This document shows, piece by piece, positions 33,837-45,642 of a stretch of 64,000 nucleotides of DNA (its first letter is position 1; the number at the start of each line of letters is the position of its first letter). Under the pieces are notes generated by a model, which had not been told where the DNA came from, searched no databases, and saw only the letters and a list, made by a program, of their open reading frames with translations. The position numbers and the translations under genes are program-made. The stretch comes from Meconema thalassinum (Eukaryota; Arthropoda; Insecta; Orthoptera; Tettigoniidae), in NCBI GenBank assembly GCA_946902985.2, contig OX336393.1, positions 366,526,779-366,590,778 on the forward strand, written 5' to 3'.

Positions 33837-36031
33837 CCGAAATAAACAATAGATTAGAGGCTAATCAAGCCGAAGTAAATACTCAATTAGAGGCTAATCA
33901 AGTTACAATAAACACGCAATTAGAGTCAAACCTAATAGAGGTTAATAAGAAAATGGATGACGTTAAAGAGTCTGTCCAGCGTGAGGTAACTAAGAATATT
34001 GTTAGCGTGATCTCAGAAATGCAAGGTGATAACGATAAACGCTTTGAGTCTATTGAATTAAAATTAGAGAATAATCTGCAAGCGTGCAGAGAGTCACAGC
34101 GTGAAATTAACGATAATTTAAGCAGTATGTCCATGGAGCTTAAAGATATTCAGAGTCAGAATGAAGCTAATACTAAACGTCAATTAGAGCAGTTTAATAC
34201 GTTCACTCAGACCGTGGATCAAAGGTTCGAGGATAGCGATATAAAATGGAATACGCGAATGGCAGGTTACGCCAAGGCGGTAGACGAAGCCTTAAGAAAA
34301 CAGGATCAGAATATCCTTGACCAATGCAAGGAAATTCAGGAAATAAAAACTTCTGATCAAGAGAATAAGGAGATAATGTCAAATATGAAGAGGCAAGTCG
34401 GGAAAGTACAGAAAGAGTTGGAACAAACTCAGAACGACTTAGCAGTTATCCATAAAAGACAAGACGAGGACCAGGGAGAAATCACGAAAATAAGGACTGA
34501 AATCTCTCATATACAAGGTCACATTCAAAAGGAAGTCACAGGCTTACGAGAAGAATTAGAACTTCGAGAAGGCTTAAAGACTGAAGCCAGTGATAAGACT
34601 CTTGCCGAAGTAAGAGAGAGTCTAGCAGGGGAAATTATCCACCTGAAGGAAAACCTTAAGGACGATAAGGAAAAGGTATTTTCTATGGCAGAAAGAAACC
34701 GAGATCGCCTAGAGAAAATAGAACGAGAGGTATTAGCTCGTTTGGAAAGGGCAGAAAATAGACACAGTCAAATCGAGACGAGAATGATCGCGCAGGAGGA
34801 ATCTATGTTGCGAAATCCTAGGTCTAGCGAAGGAAGTATAGACGAGAATAGGAGAAATAAATGGGCAGATATAGAAATACAGCCCACTCCAAAGAATGCA
34901 GCCATGCCAAGTGACAGTCCGTATACCACACCTGGTATGCCAATTGCCATGTCAACACCGCATGAAAATGCTGTTCAAAGTCAAATAGTCACAGTTATAA
35001 GGGCTAGTGATGAGAAACCAAAGAAATACTCTGGGAGTAATTCTCACATGACACCCAAGTACTGGCTTAAAGAAGTTTCCGAGTACTTGAATGACGCGAA
35101 AATACCGCCAGAGCGCAGGTTGAGAGCGATTGAAAAACTAACCGAGGGGGAGTGTGCCCTATGGTTTAGGAGTTTTCGATATACGTTCGACACCGTTGAA
35201 GAATTTCGCCAAGCATTTTTAAGCAGATACTGGAACGCGAGCGTACAACAGAACCTCAGATTGGACTTGTATTCCAGGCGTTACAGTACTAGTAATCCGA
35301 CTAAGTACGGGGAATTCTTTGTGAATCAGTTGTGCCGTTTTCGAGAGCTTGATGAAGGGCTTAGAGAGTCAGACTTGTGCATAGCAATAGCCAAGCAGCT
35401 ACCGTATGAAGTACAACGTCTGCTAATCTCGGCAAACGCCAAAACTGCAATTGATATGGAGGAGGTGCTGAGACAACTTGATCTAACCACAGTGCAGCAC
35501 ACAAGACAAAGTCGAAATGCGGAACAAGTTAACATGACGACTACACCGATTGAGCCAACCAAGGTGCAGACAAAAAGCAAATCTACAAGCACCGAAACAG
35601 AAAAATCCGACTGGCAACGCGAAGGACGCGAAAACCAAAATTATAGGCCAGCGTATCGAGGAGCATCGAACCGTGGTAATCGAGGAAGGAAAAACTGGAG
35701 TCAGCGTGGTACCAGAGACAAGCAGCTTGATCACAGAAGGAGTTACGACCGAAATGGGAACAACCAAGGATGGAGATCCCAAGAGCAGAGTCGCGGGTTC
35801 GATGAAGAGGCGGAAGAACGTTATCACGCATCTTTAAGATACATGGAAGAGCGCGGAGATGATCCAAGACAATCGCGAGTTCATTGGGATGAAGCGATTA
35901 GGAATAGAAGGTCACCCGACATATATCAAAATGATGACGGTGCCAAAAGTCTGGAACTTCAGCAGCATGAAGACAGACAGAAGAACTCCACAAATAATTG
36001 TGCAATTGAAAAAAAAATACACCAAATTTAA
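33837..36031 (+). pseudogene. gag of element A, main part (coiled coil, capsid, RG-rich tail)
   Basis: Continues the coiled coil with heptads of LEANQAEVNTQ type, then a long charged helical region. A retrotransposon capsid domain follows (TEGECALWFRSF, FRQAFLSRYW, YGEFFVNQLCRFREL). The tail is rich in Arg, Gly, Asn and Gln (RGASNRGNRGRKNWSQRG). No CCHC zinc knuckle is present, so RNA binding probably rests on this RG-rich part. The frame ends early at an A-rich run (about 36009-36017), where element B stays open; this looks like a slippage frameshift. Confidence 0.85.
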
Positions 36032-36066
36032 ATGACCAAAGAGAGATAAGTTCAGGATGGAATACA

Positions 36067-36504
36067 GTGAATGTTGTTAACTGGATTGCCAAACCTGAGG
36101 AGCTTATCGAAGACCTCGATGAAAGGACGGTCAATGTAAGAAGGGAACTACCCATTATTATTGTAAACATTGCGGGTATGAAGATAAGAAGTCTCATTGA
36201 TACAGGGTCTACAGTGAGTTTGATAACCCAGGCATTATACAGCGAAATCCAGAGTAAAATTCACGTATTGAAAATACCTATTTCAAGCGTGAAAATAAAA
36301 GGTGTCATACCAGATAAAGTTATGATATGCAAATACCAAGTATTTTTAGATTTGCATATAGGGAACTCTACATTCTCACAGAGCTTCCTACTTGTAAATA
36401 AGCTGCCTTTTAATATCATTGTTGGGATGGATTTCATAAGAGAGTATAAAGTTATTATAGATCTCTCGCAAGACATTGTGATGTTTCGCGCAAGTGAGAG
36501 TTAG
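36067..36504 (+). pseudogene. aspartic protease of element A
   Basis: Contains IRSLIDTGSTVSLI, the DTGS active site of retroviral-type proteases, and IIVGMDFIREY near the end, the usual hydrophobic-GxD segment. In element B it lies in one open frame with gag and RT. Here it is isolated by a frameshift on each side, the second caused by a short deletion near 36498. Confidence 0.85.
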
Positions 36505-36566
36505 AACTCTCATTAAGGCAGAATGAAACGAGACCAGAAGAATACGTATGGCATACATCCGGAGAT

Positions 36567-39500
36567 ATGACTGGGGATGCAGTGTCGACAACAGAAGACA
36601 TCGAGGAAGAGTTGGCAACACTGGCCGCAGACATTGAAAAGGATCTCGAACCAAAATTTGAAGAATGCCTGGAAGAGAAGATTGAAGAAGCTAAATTTGG
36701 TCCAGAATATAAGCAAATGCTAAGGGAACTGCTATTTGAATATAAAGGAGTCTTCGATTCGAGACCTGGCCGGATCAAGAATTTCCAGTATGCGTTCCAA
36801 GTCAGCGATTGGACACCATTTAAACAGAAGCCGTATCCTGTAGCTGAGAAACATTATTTAAAGGTTAAAGAAGCGATACAGGAAATGCTAGAAGCAGGCG
36901 TCATTGTAAAGACAGCCACACCCTATGTCAGCCCACTGGTAGTTGTACCTAAACAGGACGGAAGTGTGAGGATATGCCTGGACCTACGAAATTTGAATTC
37001 CAAGGTTATACCGGAATTTGATACAGTGCCGCCCATTAAGGAGGTACTCAGAAGGTTCAAAGGAAAGACTGTGTTCTCAAATCTTGACCTGACGGCAAGT
37101 TTTCACCATCTTGCTCTGGAAGAGAAAACAAGCTTGCTAACTGGATTTTTATTTGACCAGCACACATATTCATACGTGCGTCTTCCATTTGGATTAAAAA
37201 CAGCAGGTTCAGTATTGATACGAGCGCTAGATCGGAATCTATCCGAAGAAGTAAAAGCTACAACCATATGTTACGTAGATGATATACTACTGACATCTGA
37301 AACTGTCGAAGAGCATGTCAGAGATCTACGCAAGTTGTTATATGACCTAAGTCAGGCTAACTTTAAGGTCAATATAAAGAAGTCTAACTTTGCTCAGAGA
37401 GAAGTTAAATTTCTAGGCCACGTAATAGATGCACAAGAAGTCAGACCTAATCCGGGAAAATTGGAAGTCATTAAACATTTCCCGAGACCAACGAAGGTAA
37501 AGAACGTCAGGCAATATCTAGGCGTTATTGGATTCTTTTCAAACCATTGTCCAAAGTATACCGAGACCGTAGCACCACTCCAAGACTTACTTAAGAAGGG
37601 AGGAAGATGGCGCTGGACGGAACAATGCGAGGAAGCCTTCGTGAAATCTAAACAGATGTTGTTAGATGATGTGAAATTGGGATATCCTGACTACACTCAG
37701 AAATTTATTATCCAGACTGACGCATCATTTATAGGGATCGGAGCTATGTTGTATCAGAAGAACATGGACAGGCCAGAGGAGAAAACGTACGTTGCATTTA
37801 TCAGCAGAAGGTTGAAGCCTAATGAAAAGAATTATACGGTCACGGAGATCGAATTACTCGCTATACTGTATGCCTTGCAGTATTGGCGAAAGCTAGTCTA
37901 TGGTTTTAGAATTATATTGAGAACAGACCATAAAGCCCTAACGTTCTTGCTGAAAACTGACTTGTCGAGTCAAAGACTGACAAGGTGGTCCCTGTACATA
38001 CAGCAATTTCAAGTGGAAATAGAGTATTGCCCGGGGAAGGACAATATCATACCTGACTTGCTGAGCAGATACCCGACAGCTGATGAAGAAGAAGTTCTAG
38101 CTATCGAGATAGAAGATAGAGATCAGAAGACCTTAGATGATCTGAGGAACATCACCGTTTTTCAACGTGCAGATCCCTGGATACGGTTGATGATTAATTA
38201 CTTCGAGGGAAAGCTGGATAGAGGAACTCCGATGTATGTGGAAGCTGAAGCATTATCAACGGAATATCTATGGTTTAACCAGATGTTACATAAATGGAGC
38301 GACTCAGACCACACCAAACCTAGGATAGTCGTACCACCAGCATTGCAGAGAAAGCTAGTATGGTTAGCACACCGAGCTTTTGGTCACTCCGGTGTAGATA
38401 AGACTGTTGCCCTGCTTAAAGAAGCATTTATTTGGCCTAAACTTAGAGAGACAGTCAGGAATACTATCAGGACTAGTGATATGTGCCAACGAGTAAAGCC
38501 TAACTCGTATTTAATGAGGCAGAAACCTATACCGCTCTTACCAGAGAAGCCATGTCAGCTTCTGGCACTGGACAACTTTGGGCCGCTTCCTAGAGCTAGA
38601 AGAGGAAATAGACACATCCTAGTTGCACTAGACGTGTTTTCCAAAATGGTAATCCTGTGTCCAATTCAGAAAACCAGTACAAAACAGGTACTTAAGAGGC
38701 TGAAGGAAAGAATCATTCCTATGTTAGGACAGCCAGAAAACATCTTATCGGATCATGGGAGTTGTTTTACCAGCATAGAATTTCGCAGGGAGTTGGAAAA
38801 TCTGGGCATAAGACAGATTTTGTCCACAGTTCGACACCCGGAGTCGAATTCCACAGAAAGAGTTATGAGGGAACTGCAAAAGTACATGAAGATATATTGC
38901 TCTACTGAGAAATGGAAATGGATTGACGTACTTGAGATTATTGAATATTGTATTAACAATACCGTACACGAAGCGACAGGAGAGGTGCCTGTGAGCCTAC
39001 ATCTCGATAGAAGACCAGAGAGGCCATGGAATAATGTCATTCGGACACCCATCGATGCACAACCTGGACGTGAGCTGAGGATCCAGAGAACGTTCGAGTA
39101 TCTCAAGCAACAAGCAGATAGACGGCAGCGAAGAAACAGGAGGAAACGTTATCACAGACCGTTACTCGTAGGGGAATACGTCTTATTGAAGAAACCCGCC
39201 AGTTCAGATCCAGAGAGCAGGAAATATAAGAAATTTCAGCATGCTTATCACGGACCCTACCTGATTATAAGGGATCTGCAAAATAATGCATATCGGATCA
39301 AAGACGAAGCAACAGGTAGAGAAGTTGTTGTAAATGCAGCGAATTTGAAGTTATATAGTCCACCAGAAGACTATGAGACAAGAGAGGAGCAAGCGTTGCA
39401 CACCCAAGTGGACGGGGAATCATTACGTATGCACGGAAAGAATCTTGAGAAAAGCTTGCAGTCTCAGGAAGGGACGGAGCGAAGCGACCAGCTCGCAGAC

Positions 39501-39677
39501 CTAACGGTTACGAAGGGAGAGTGCAGCTGTCAACTGCAGGAACTTTATGACCAGTTGAGGGAAGCCGCTGCCGAGCTAGAGGGGATGAATGAACAATTGC
39601 GAAGGCAGAACGAGAGTCTACGAGAAAGCAGACAGAGTGGAATGGGGAACGAGAAATCCCATTGCCGAGAGCACTGA
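36567..39677 (+). CDS. pol of element A: reverse transcriptase, RNase H, integrase, coiled-coil extension
   Basis: An open frame of 1036 codons. RT lies around residues 85-300, with the YVDD box at 236-239 and QYLGVIGFF after it. RNase H has TDAS at 384-387 and TDHKAL around 453. The integrase zinc-binding region has H602 and H607, but the first Cys is Ser637 (only C640 remains). The integrase core has D669, D729 and E764 (DD35E). After the integrase C-terminal domain comes an extra tail of about 100 residues with a coiled coil (YDQLREAAAELEGMNEQLRR). The original start would be in gag; this frame is now cut off from it. No envelope gene follows. The protein would copy RNA to DNA and integrate it. 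Confidence 0.9.
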   Translation: MTGDAVSTTEDIEEELATLAADIEKDLEPKFEECLEEKIEEAKFGPEYKQMLRELLFEYKGVFDSRPGRIKNFQYAFQVSDWTPFKQKPYPVAEKHYLKVKEAIQEMLEAGVIVKTATPYVSPLVVVPKQDGSVRICLDLRNLNSKVIPEFDTVPPIKEVLRRFKGKTVFSNLDLTASFHHLALEEKTSLLTGFLFDQHTYSYVRLPFGLKTAGSVLIRALDRNLSEEVKATTICYVDDILLTSETVEEHVRDLRKLLYDLSQANFKVNIKKSNFAQREVKFLGHVIDAQEVRPNPGKLEVIKHFPRPTKVKNVRQYLGVIGFFSNHCPKYTETVAPLQDLLKKGGRWRWTEQCEEAFVKSKQMLLDDVKLGYPDYTQKFIIQTDASFIGIGAMLYQKNMDRPEEKTYVAFISRRLKPNEKNYTVTEIELLAILYALQYWRKLVYGFRIILRTDHKALTFLLKTDLSSQRLTRWSLYIQQFQVEIEYCPGKDNIIPDLLSRYPTADEEEVLAIEIEDRDQKTLDDLRNITVFQRADPWIRLMINYFEGKLDRGTPMYVEAEALSTEYLWFNQMLHKWSDSDHTKPRIVVPPALQRKLVWLAHRAFGHSGVDKTVALLKEAFIWPKLRETVRNTIRTSDMCQRVKPNSYLMRQKPIPLLPEKPCQLLALDNFGPLPRARRGNRHILVALDVFSKMVILCPIQKTSTKQVLKRLKERIIPMLGQPENILSDHGSCFTSIEFRRELENLGIRQILSTVRHPESNSTERVMRELQKYMKIYCSTEKWKWIDVLEIIEYCINNTVHEATGEVPVSLHLDRRPERPWNNVIRTPIDAQPGRELRIQRTFEYLKQQADRRQRRNRRKRYHRPLLVGEYVLLKKPASSDPESRKYKKFQHAYHGPYLIIRDLQNNAYRIKDEATGREVVVNAANLKLYSPPEDYETREEQALHTQVDGESLRMHGKNLEKSLQSQEGTERSDQLADLTVTKGECSCQLQELYDQLREAAAELEGMNEQLRRQNESLRESRQSGMGNEKSHCREH

Positions 39678-39756
39678 CCGCTTAAAGTAAATATTGCATG
39701 GAGTCGATGCCATCTGAAAGGCCCGAAAAATTCACTTATGAAATGAATTTTCCGAG

Positions 39757-39772
39757 CTTAGCAGGGGAAAAA
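39757..39772 (+). other. polypurine tract of element A
   Basis: The purine-rich run AGCAGGGGAAAAA lies directly before the TGTG start of the 3' LTR. It is the usual primer for plus-strand synthesis. Element B has AGCGAGGGAAAGA in the same place. Confidence 0.7.
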
Positions 39773-42700
39773 TGTGCCCAACTGGCCACGGCAGTCTGGC
39801 ATCGAACTCAGGTCTCATCAGAAAAGAGCAGGCACATGGTTATGCCTAGAGTCGAACCATTGATCTCTGCGGGGGAGCAATTATTGGGAACCCAAAGAGC
39901 AATGAGAGGTATACTGACATATAACAAGGTAGCGTGATTTCACGATCTATAGGTGAATATCATAGCAATTTAAGGGAAGAACTGTAGCCAAATGCAAGGA
40001 AATATACATTTTTAGAGCATACGAAAGTGAGAGAAGGCCAGTTTGAAGTTTTACAAATGACCCTTAGCAAGTGGGCGGAGTAGTCTAGGCGCTACCGAAC
40101 TACTTACGTCTGGAGCGGAGAGACAGCTCAGAATTAATGACTCGGGTATCCACCGCTTGACAACGGTGCAAGCTATGGCGGGATCGACTGCACATGGAAA
40201 TTAATTGATTACAGCTAAGTGGAGTATTGAAATGCATTGAAATATACACCCAGGTGAATATATTCACGGAGAGGTAATTTAGGAATGGTTTTTCACCTAA
40301 ATTAAGGCCTTTATCTCCAAATGGATGCATCACAACCTAACCTACGCTCAAGAGCATTGACTTAGTGACCAGTCAACGGGGAAGTACCATGATAGCGTGC
40401 CCACGCGCTGAACTAAGGCAATTAATTGTAATTAATTGGCCGAAGCGATCGCCGGCACGCGAATGTTTTTGAAACCTCCACACCTAAATAAACAAGATGT
40501 AGATGTCATTTCGGCTGAAGAGGCATTATTTCAAGAAAGGAGTCGCTCTCATGTGTCCAGTGGACTATTTTGTACGAGAAACCTTTATATATGGGGAGCG
40601 AGGCAAGCCAAGCGAGTTCGTGACCAGTTGCTCTACAGTTCATCTCAGTTCGCCTAGAGTTATTCTACAGTCTTCACGTAACTAAGACGTTGCTAGTAGC
40701 GCGCCAAATGTTAAAGTATCAACGCGCCGTCGTTGGAGAACAATAGAAGCAAGTTATAAAAGCTTCATAAATAATCATGAAGTGCGTCGAAAGTAAATTA
40801 TTACAGATATTTACATATTATCTGACGCCAATATAAATTCGCCACAGCGAAAAGGAACTTATAATGTTTTTGAACAGTTCTGATACCGGGAGGTATTGTC
40901 AGAATTATATATGACAGCATCATCAGAAACACTACAATGATGGGAGCTTGGAAATCATTGCCACCTAATTTGGATAGTGAGCTGAACGAGATTGCAGGGA
41001 ACGAGGATTGAACGTCCGTAAAACGCTGTTAGATTGTCACGGAGACCAGCGGTTGTCATAATTGCAGCGCATCTCTGAGATCAGGCGTAGGAGAAGTCCA
41101 ATTTAAGGATCAACATGTGAAGTAGTGGATAAATGTATATAAATTGTGAAATAGTGTTTTAAAGTGTTCATGTGTATAGTGATTAATATGCAGTGTATTG
41201 CAATGATAAAAGCCACTGATAAAAATATGTGTATCATGTGGGAAGTGTATGAATCTAAGTGTTGTGTCAAGGATAACATGATGGCTTAATTCAAGCGTTA
41301 TGGTAGCGCTAAAGCTGAGGCGCTGGCCCTATCCAGCAAAGAGGAAAAAAGTGAGTACCCATTTTTTATAATGTAATTATAACTAAGTAGTTCACCATGT
41401 AACGATTTATCACTTTGAGTAAGATGTAATAGTCACTTACTGAACGAGTTTTCACCACTCGTCTTGAATGAAATATGGCTTGGAAGGTGATTTGTTTGAG
41501 GCCATTCAGGCAAAAATAGTGATGGATGTAACGGTAACGTTAAACGATAATAATAATAATATTATGGGTCGGCAACCGTAAAGTAATAGGCATTTTTGGC
41601 CTAAATAGTGTTCAAATAGTGTCATGTCTAATGTAAAGATACTGTATTTGATAAACAGTAAGAGTATAACGTGAAATATAGAGAAATACGAGAGCTTTTT
41701 CAGTGTCAGTGAAATATGAATGAATATTTGTTATGGTCAATCCTTAGGATTATGTTTGGGGACCATTAAAGTAAAGTAAGCCAGTAAATTTTATTACATT
41801 TGTGTTAGGAGCTATGTAAAGCTTTGGCTTAAGTGGTATGACAGAGAACGTGGGTGCCTTAATAATGGAGTCATATATGTGAAGTATTGTTTGAGCCGCA
41901 TGTAAGCGTGCAGAATTAACGTAGAATCCAGTGATTTACGTAATAAATATTGCGGGGACAACTAGTATAGCTTGCACGTTAGGTGAGAAGTTGGCTAAAT
42001 CTACGAGTAGTATCGCCCTTGAGCATACTATATTATTTCGCAGCGAATTGGACAGTCTGTCTGTATCCAACGCTTGCTTGAATTATGCCACTATTGACGT
42101 CCGTCGAGACGCTGTGAGCATGTGTGTGTTAATGACCCACCCGGTGAGGTGAGGATCATATTCGTCGTTTAGGAACGCAGGTTTCCATATATTTTATTGA
42201 CAGCTGCTGGTGAAAATCGTGGATTTTCACTATGATGCGCGTCTAAAAGCCACTAATTGTCACCATAGAACGGCAAGACTATCACTAGAATTCCACCCCA
42301 GCCATGAATGTTAATTAAGGAGCCAATTGAGCCCAAGACACTATAAGGATAGATGTTAAATATTTAAATGACTCAATTATTTAGGAGCCACACTCAGTGT
42401 TACTCCAGTCTGCACTTTGTAAACAAACCTGACCTTGATCTTGAGTGAGAGAGAGGGGAATGGTAGACCCCTTCTGCAGCGGCCATCTTGGATAGCCAGC
42501 TGGAACGAATTTTATTGCCTGCTAAGGGGGAAGAAGGTCGTCCGACCGGTCCCTTGTAAATTAGAGTCACACTAGGACACTGAGAAATCTCGATATTTAA
42601 ATATGCAATTAAGATATGATTATTTTGATGATGCCAAGTTAATTAAATGGTGGGTTGCAACTCACATACGTTGTTGAATCATAGAAATCAGATAATATTT

Positions 42701-43457
42701 GGCTCAATTATTCTCTGAGGAGAAAAGCTGAACCAAAATAATGTAGGCATCTTCTTTTAGAGTGCATTTTGCCATTCCTGCTAATTTATGCAGACGGGTA
42801 TGTGTTTTTCCCAGAACATGACACATTTGTAACAATGATAAGCCCGACAAGACCCAGAAAATCGTTATATGGTGAAACTATAAAATTAAGTACCACTTTT
42901 CCTAAGGCGTTCATATGGAAAGAAGGAGGGAAGATGATTCACGCAACACAACAAATATCTGTTAATGATTGCAGAAAGTAATGTATTCATGTTAATCAAG
43001 GTAAATGCCATAAGAAATGGGAAAATGTTTTATTAGTATCATTTTATGTGATATGTGATTTTGTGTTATGGTACTCCCATTAACTAAAATTGTGTCAGTT
43101 GATGAACACTATGGAAACCCATGGAAGTCTGAAAATATCATTGACAGGATGCTAGAATTAGACTTGAGTGCAGTGTAGCACTATTTTACGAAGAAAGCTC
43201 ACAGAACAACCCTATTTTATTGGTGGGAATTAAATGTAATTTGTCCTTTGTTTTGTATTTGTTGTGTAGCCATTGATTTTAGACCAGTAAATGTGTTATT
43301 TTTAGGAATATGTTGTGTATTTCCTGTAGAGTAGTTACCTGGTAGACTCAAATCCTGAGCATGTGGTCGTATGGTGGGCAGGAACGTCCCATACCTCGAA
43401 AGACCGTGAGTTAGTTGGGATACGAACACATGGTCCACATGATTACAATCGGGTACA
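39773..43457 (+). repeat. 3' LTR of gypsy element A (3.7 kb)
   Basis: Matches 21628-25315 almost base for base. Differences seen include a 1-bp deletion near 40091, a 2-bp deletion near 42054 and scattered single substitutions. It ends CAATCGGGTACA, followed by GTAC. Confidence 0.9.
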
Positions 43458-43670
43458 GTACATACTGTATGCCGGATTCTGAGGATGACCTGGTCGTTGG
43501 TTATCAATGAAGTATCCACTACAAACTCTTGAGTACGGTGTTTGTTTCCAAGATAAGCCATCTAGACTGCAATAAAAAGATAGCATTCGCTTTTGTAAAT
43601 GCCAATTATTTATCTCGTCATGAGGCGAATGTGAGAAAAATAAAATAAAACGTAGTTAATAAGGTTTACT

Positions 43671-44125
43671 CCCCCTAAGGGTTCACGACTAGTGGGATGT
43701 GTGTTGGTGACCACAGGATCCCCAGCTAAGTCCGACATTGCTTCCACTTACTCGTGTTGGGCTCCTCACTGTCATTTTAAATGTCGACCTCCCTTGGTCA
43801 ACTTTTGTTCCTTTTCGATCCCGACGGTATTAGGGTATCCGGGGCCTAGCGTGGCTTTCACTTTCCCTCCTTTTTTGGCCCTTGTATTATCTTTCCTGAT
43901 ACCCTCATTCTTCGAGGGGTCAGATCTATACTTTTCCCTTCATGGTATCTCCTGCCTTATGCTCAAGGTGGCGAACCCTCACCCTTTTCCCTTTCCTATC
44001 TGCCTTTCATGGATTTTTTTCCTTCCAAGTCCCTCAGTTCTCATTCTTCGAGTGGTGAGGGTATTTCGTATCCCCCTGACCTTTAAAGGAAGGAAGGAAG
44101 GAAGGAAGGAAGGAATGAAGGAAGC
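43671..44125 (+). repeat. interspersed repeat ending in a GGAA microsatellite
   Basis: Begins near CTCCCCCTAAGGGTT and includes GACCTCCCTTGGTCAAC, CCCGACGGTATTAGG and GGCCCTTGTATTATC, then a pyrimidine-rich part with two ATTCTTCGAG blocks. It ends in a GGAA run (44087-44125). The style suits a 3' end of a non-LTR element or SINE with a microsatellite tail. The 149-codon frame here is compositionally biased and not taken as a gene. Confidence 0.5.
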
Positions 44126-44153
44126 TTTTAGTTTTTCGTGATCGTTAATCATG

Positions 44154-44240
44154 CGATCATGAGCCACGGGACCTCCTTTTTACGTGGAATCCGAATCACA
44201 GGACATGGCATTTCACTTCAAAAATCTCACATGCATTGTC
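44154..44240 (-). repeat. SINE (family alpha) body fragment, minus orientation
   Basis: On the minus strand it has GTGAGATTTTTGAAGTGAAA, then CCATGTCCTGTGATTCGG and CCACGTAAAAAGGAGG, matching the body of 20531-20690. The tRNA-like head is missing. Confidence 0.7.
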
Positions 44241-44430
44241 CTGACCTTTACTTTCGTTACTAATTTTGTGGTATATTTTTTGAATTTTATATTCTAGTTA
44301 GTAATTGTATTTGTAGTAGTTTCCATTTCACCATCACCCAAACCATTAAGGGCCGATAACCTAGATGTTAGTCACTACTCAACTTGAACATTCAATTTGC
44401 GTTTTTTAAATGCTAGTGTTATTTTTTGTA

Positions 44431-44630
44431 CGACTGGCTGCGTGGCTCAGCGGTAACGTTCTCACCTGCTGTTCTAGGATCGAATCCAGGCGCAGTCAGT
44501 TGGCATTTGAAGGTGCGCAAATGTGAGGGGCAAAATTCTGGCACCCCATCGTCTCCAAAAGCCACAGTAGTTAAAAGGGACATCAAACCAACAACATTAT
44601 TATTATTGTTATTATTATTACTATTTGTGC
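44431..44630 (+). repeat. SINE (family beta), plus orientation
   Basis: The head CGTGGCTCAGCGGTAACGTT (A-box) and TAGGATCGAATCCAGGCGCA (B-box) is followed by CAGTTGGCATTTG, GTAGTTAAAAGGGACAT and an ATTATTATT tail. It is the best-kept member of the pair with 33275-33503. Confidence 0.85.
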
Positions 44631-44764
44631 TGTAACAGTTTTATATGTGTCTGTATTAAACATTGGGCTCCTAAAACGTAATCAACCTGAATATAAGACA
44701 ACACATTCCATGAGCAGCTTACATGTGATTAGTAACTAAATTTGTTTGAACATGTTATTATTTG

Positions 44765-45090
44765 ACCCGCAGCGGTAGTTACGTTCGCTAACGCGCAGCG
44801 CTAGGCCATGAAGCAAGCTCTCTACCCCACAGTCAGCCGTCCTTGAAATGGTTTTCCGTGGTTTCCCCATTTTCAATTCCAGGAAAATGCTAGGACGGTA
44901 CCTTCTAGCAGACCACTTCCTTCCACATCCCTGCCCAGTTTCATTCATCTTCAATCATTACGTCTCTCATTAATTCCTGTCATGAGGTTGGCGTCAGGAA
45001 GGACACCTGGTCCAAAAACCATCGGCCACATAGATTTTCATCGCATCTCATCCCCGACCATGTTGAAAACGGGAATAATAAAGCTGCTTG
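44765..45090. repeat. probable SINE or retroposon fragment
   Basis: Contains GAAATGGTTTTCCGTGGTTT, CCCATTTTCAATTCCAGG, CACTTCCTTCC and GTCAGGAAGGACACCTGG. These resemble blocks I associate with an orthopteroid SINE. No second copy lies in the window, so this rests on memory. Confidence 0.4.
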
Positions 45091-45642
45091 AATCCACTTA
45101 CGTCGTCTTTCTTCTTCCGTTTATATACCGGTGGTAGTGTTGTACCAATTTGAGCACCCAACAACACAACACAGCGTACAACTTCTCATTTACTCTGCGT
45201 TGTATTATCCATATTTTCTACAATTTTATTCATTAGCTGTGACTTCGTACATGTAATCTGTGCTTCGTACCAACATGCCAATATGAAGTCCAGAGTTAGT
45301 ACACTCGGCGGCCGCTAGAGGTGCGCGCACGGTGCCTATAGTGCTTAGTGGCTTAGATCATAACTCGAAGCTATAGTGGGATGGAAGTGCGCTCTATCGG
45401 CAACAAGTTGAAGTTTTCCAGTTACACGTAAGGTACTCATCGACCCTCCATACAGCCATTTTAAAGAAAATTTTGGCTTTTTTTAATTGGTCCATACGAA
45501 AGTATGTTTTATCTAGTTTCCAGAAATGTATAATTTATATATGTTTTCTTGTTATTTAGCTTATTTATTTACATTAAAATGACCGGTGCTCACGTGTTTC
45601 AGCAGCTGTCACTCTGACAACTTGACGTTTCTGGCTTGATAT
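45091..45642. other. unassigned stretch left of element B
   Basis: No gene or repeat recognised. A GC-rich patch (45310-45340) contains GCACGGTGCCTAT, which also occurs in inverted form near 20230; too short to interpret. It ends with ATAT, half of element B's target duplication. Confidence 0.3.

Larger units (their letters stand above)
21628..43457 (+). mobile_element. Ty3/gypsy LTR retrotransposon A with nested 7.6-kb hAT
   Basis: Two long LTRs (3688 and 3685 bp) enclose a leader, gag, protease, reverse transcriptase, RNase H and integrase. The 3' LTR is preceded by a purine tract (AGCAGGGGAAAAA), and the 5' LTR is followed by TGGAGGAGATGTC, placed like a primer-binding site. Flanks are TTAC on the left and GTAC on the right, a 4-bp duplication with one mismatch. 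Without the hAT the element is about 14.2 kb. There is no envelope gene. Two frameshifts and the hAT make it non-autonomous now. Confidence 0.9.

Noticed and set aside
39678..39772. Envelope gene in gypsy A or B
   Set aside because: Only about 95 bp separate the pol stop and the 3' LTR in A, and B has the same arrangement; no room for a membrane protein.
43692..44141. 149-codon frame rich in Pro, Phe and Ser
   Set aside because: It coincides with an interspersed repeat with a pyrimidine-rich part and runs into the GGAA microsatellite.
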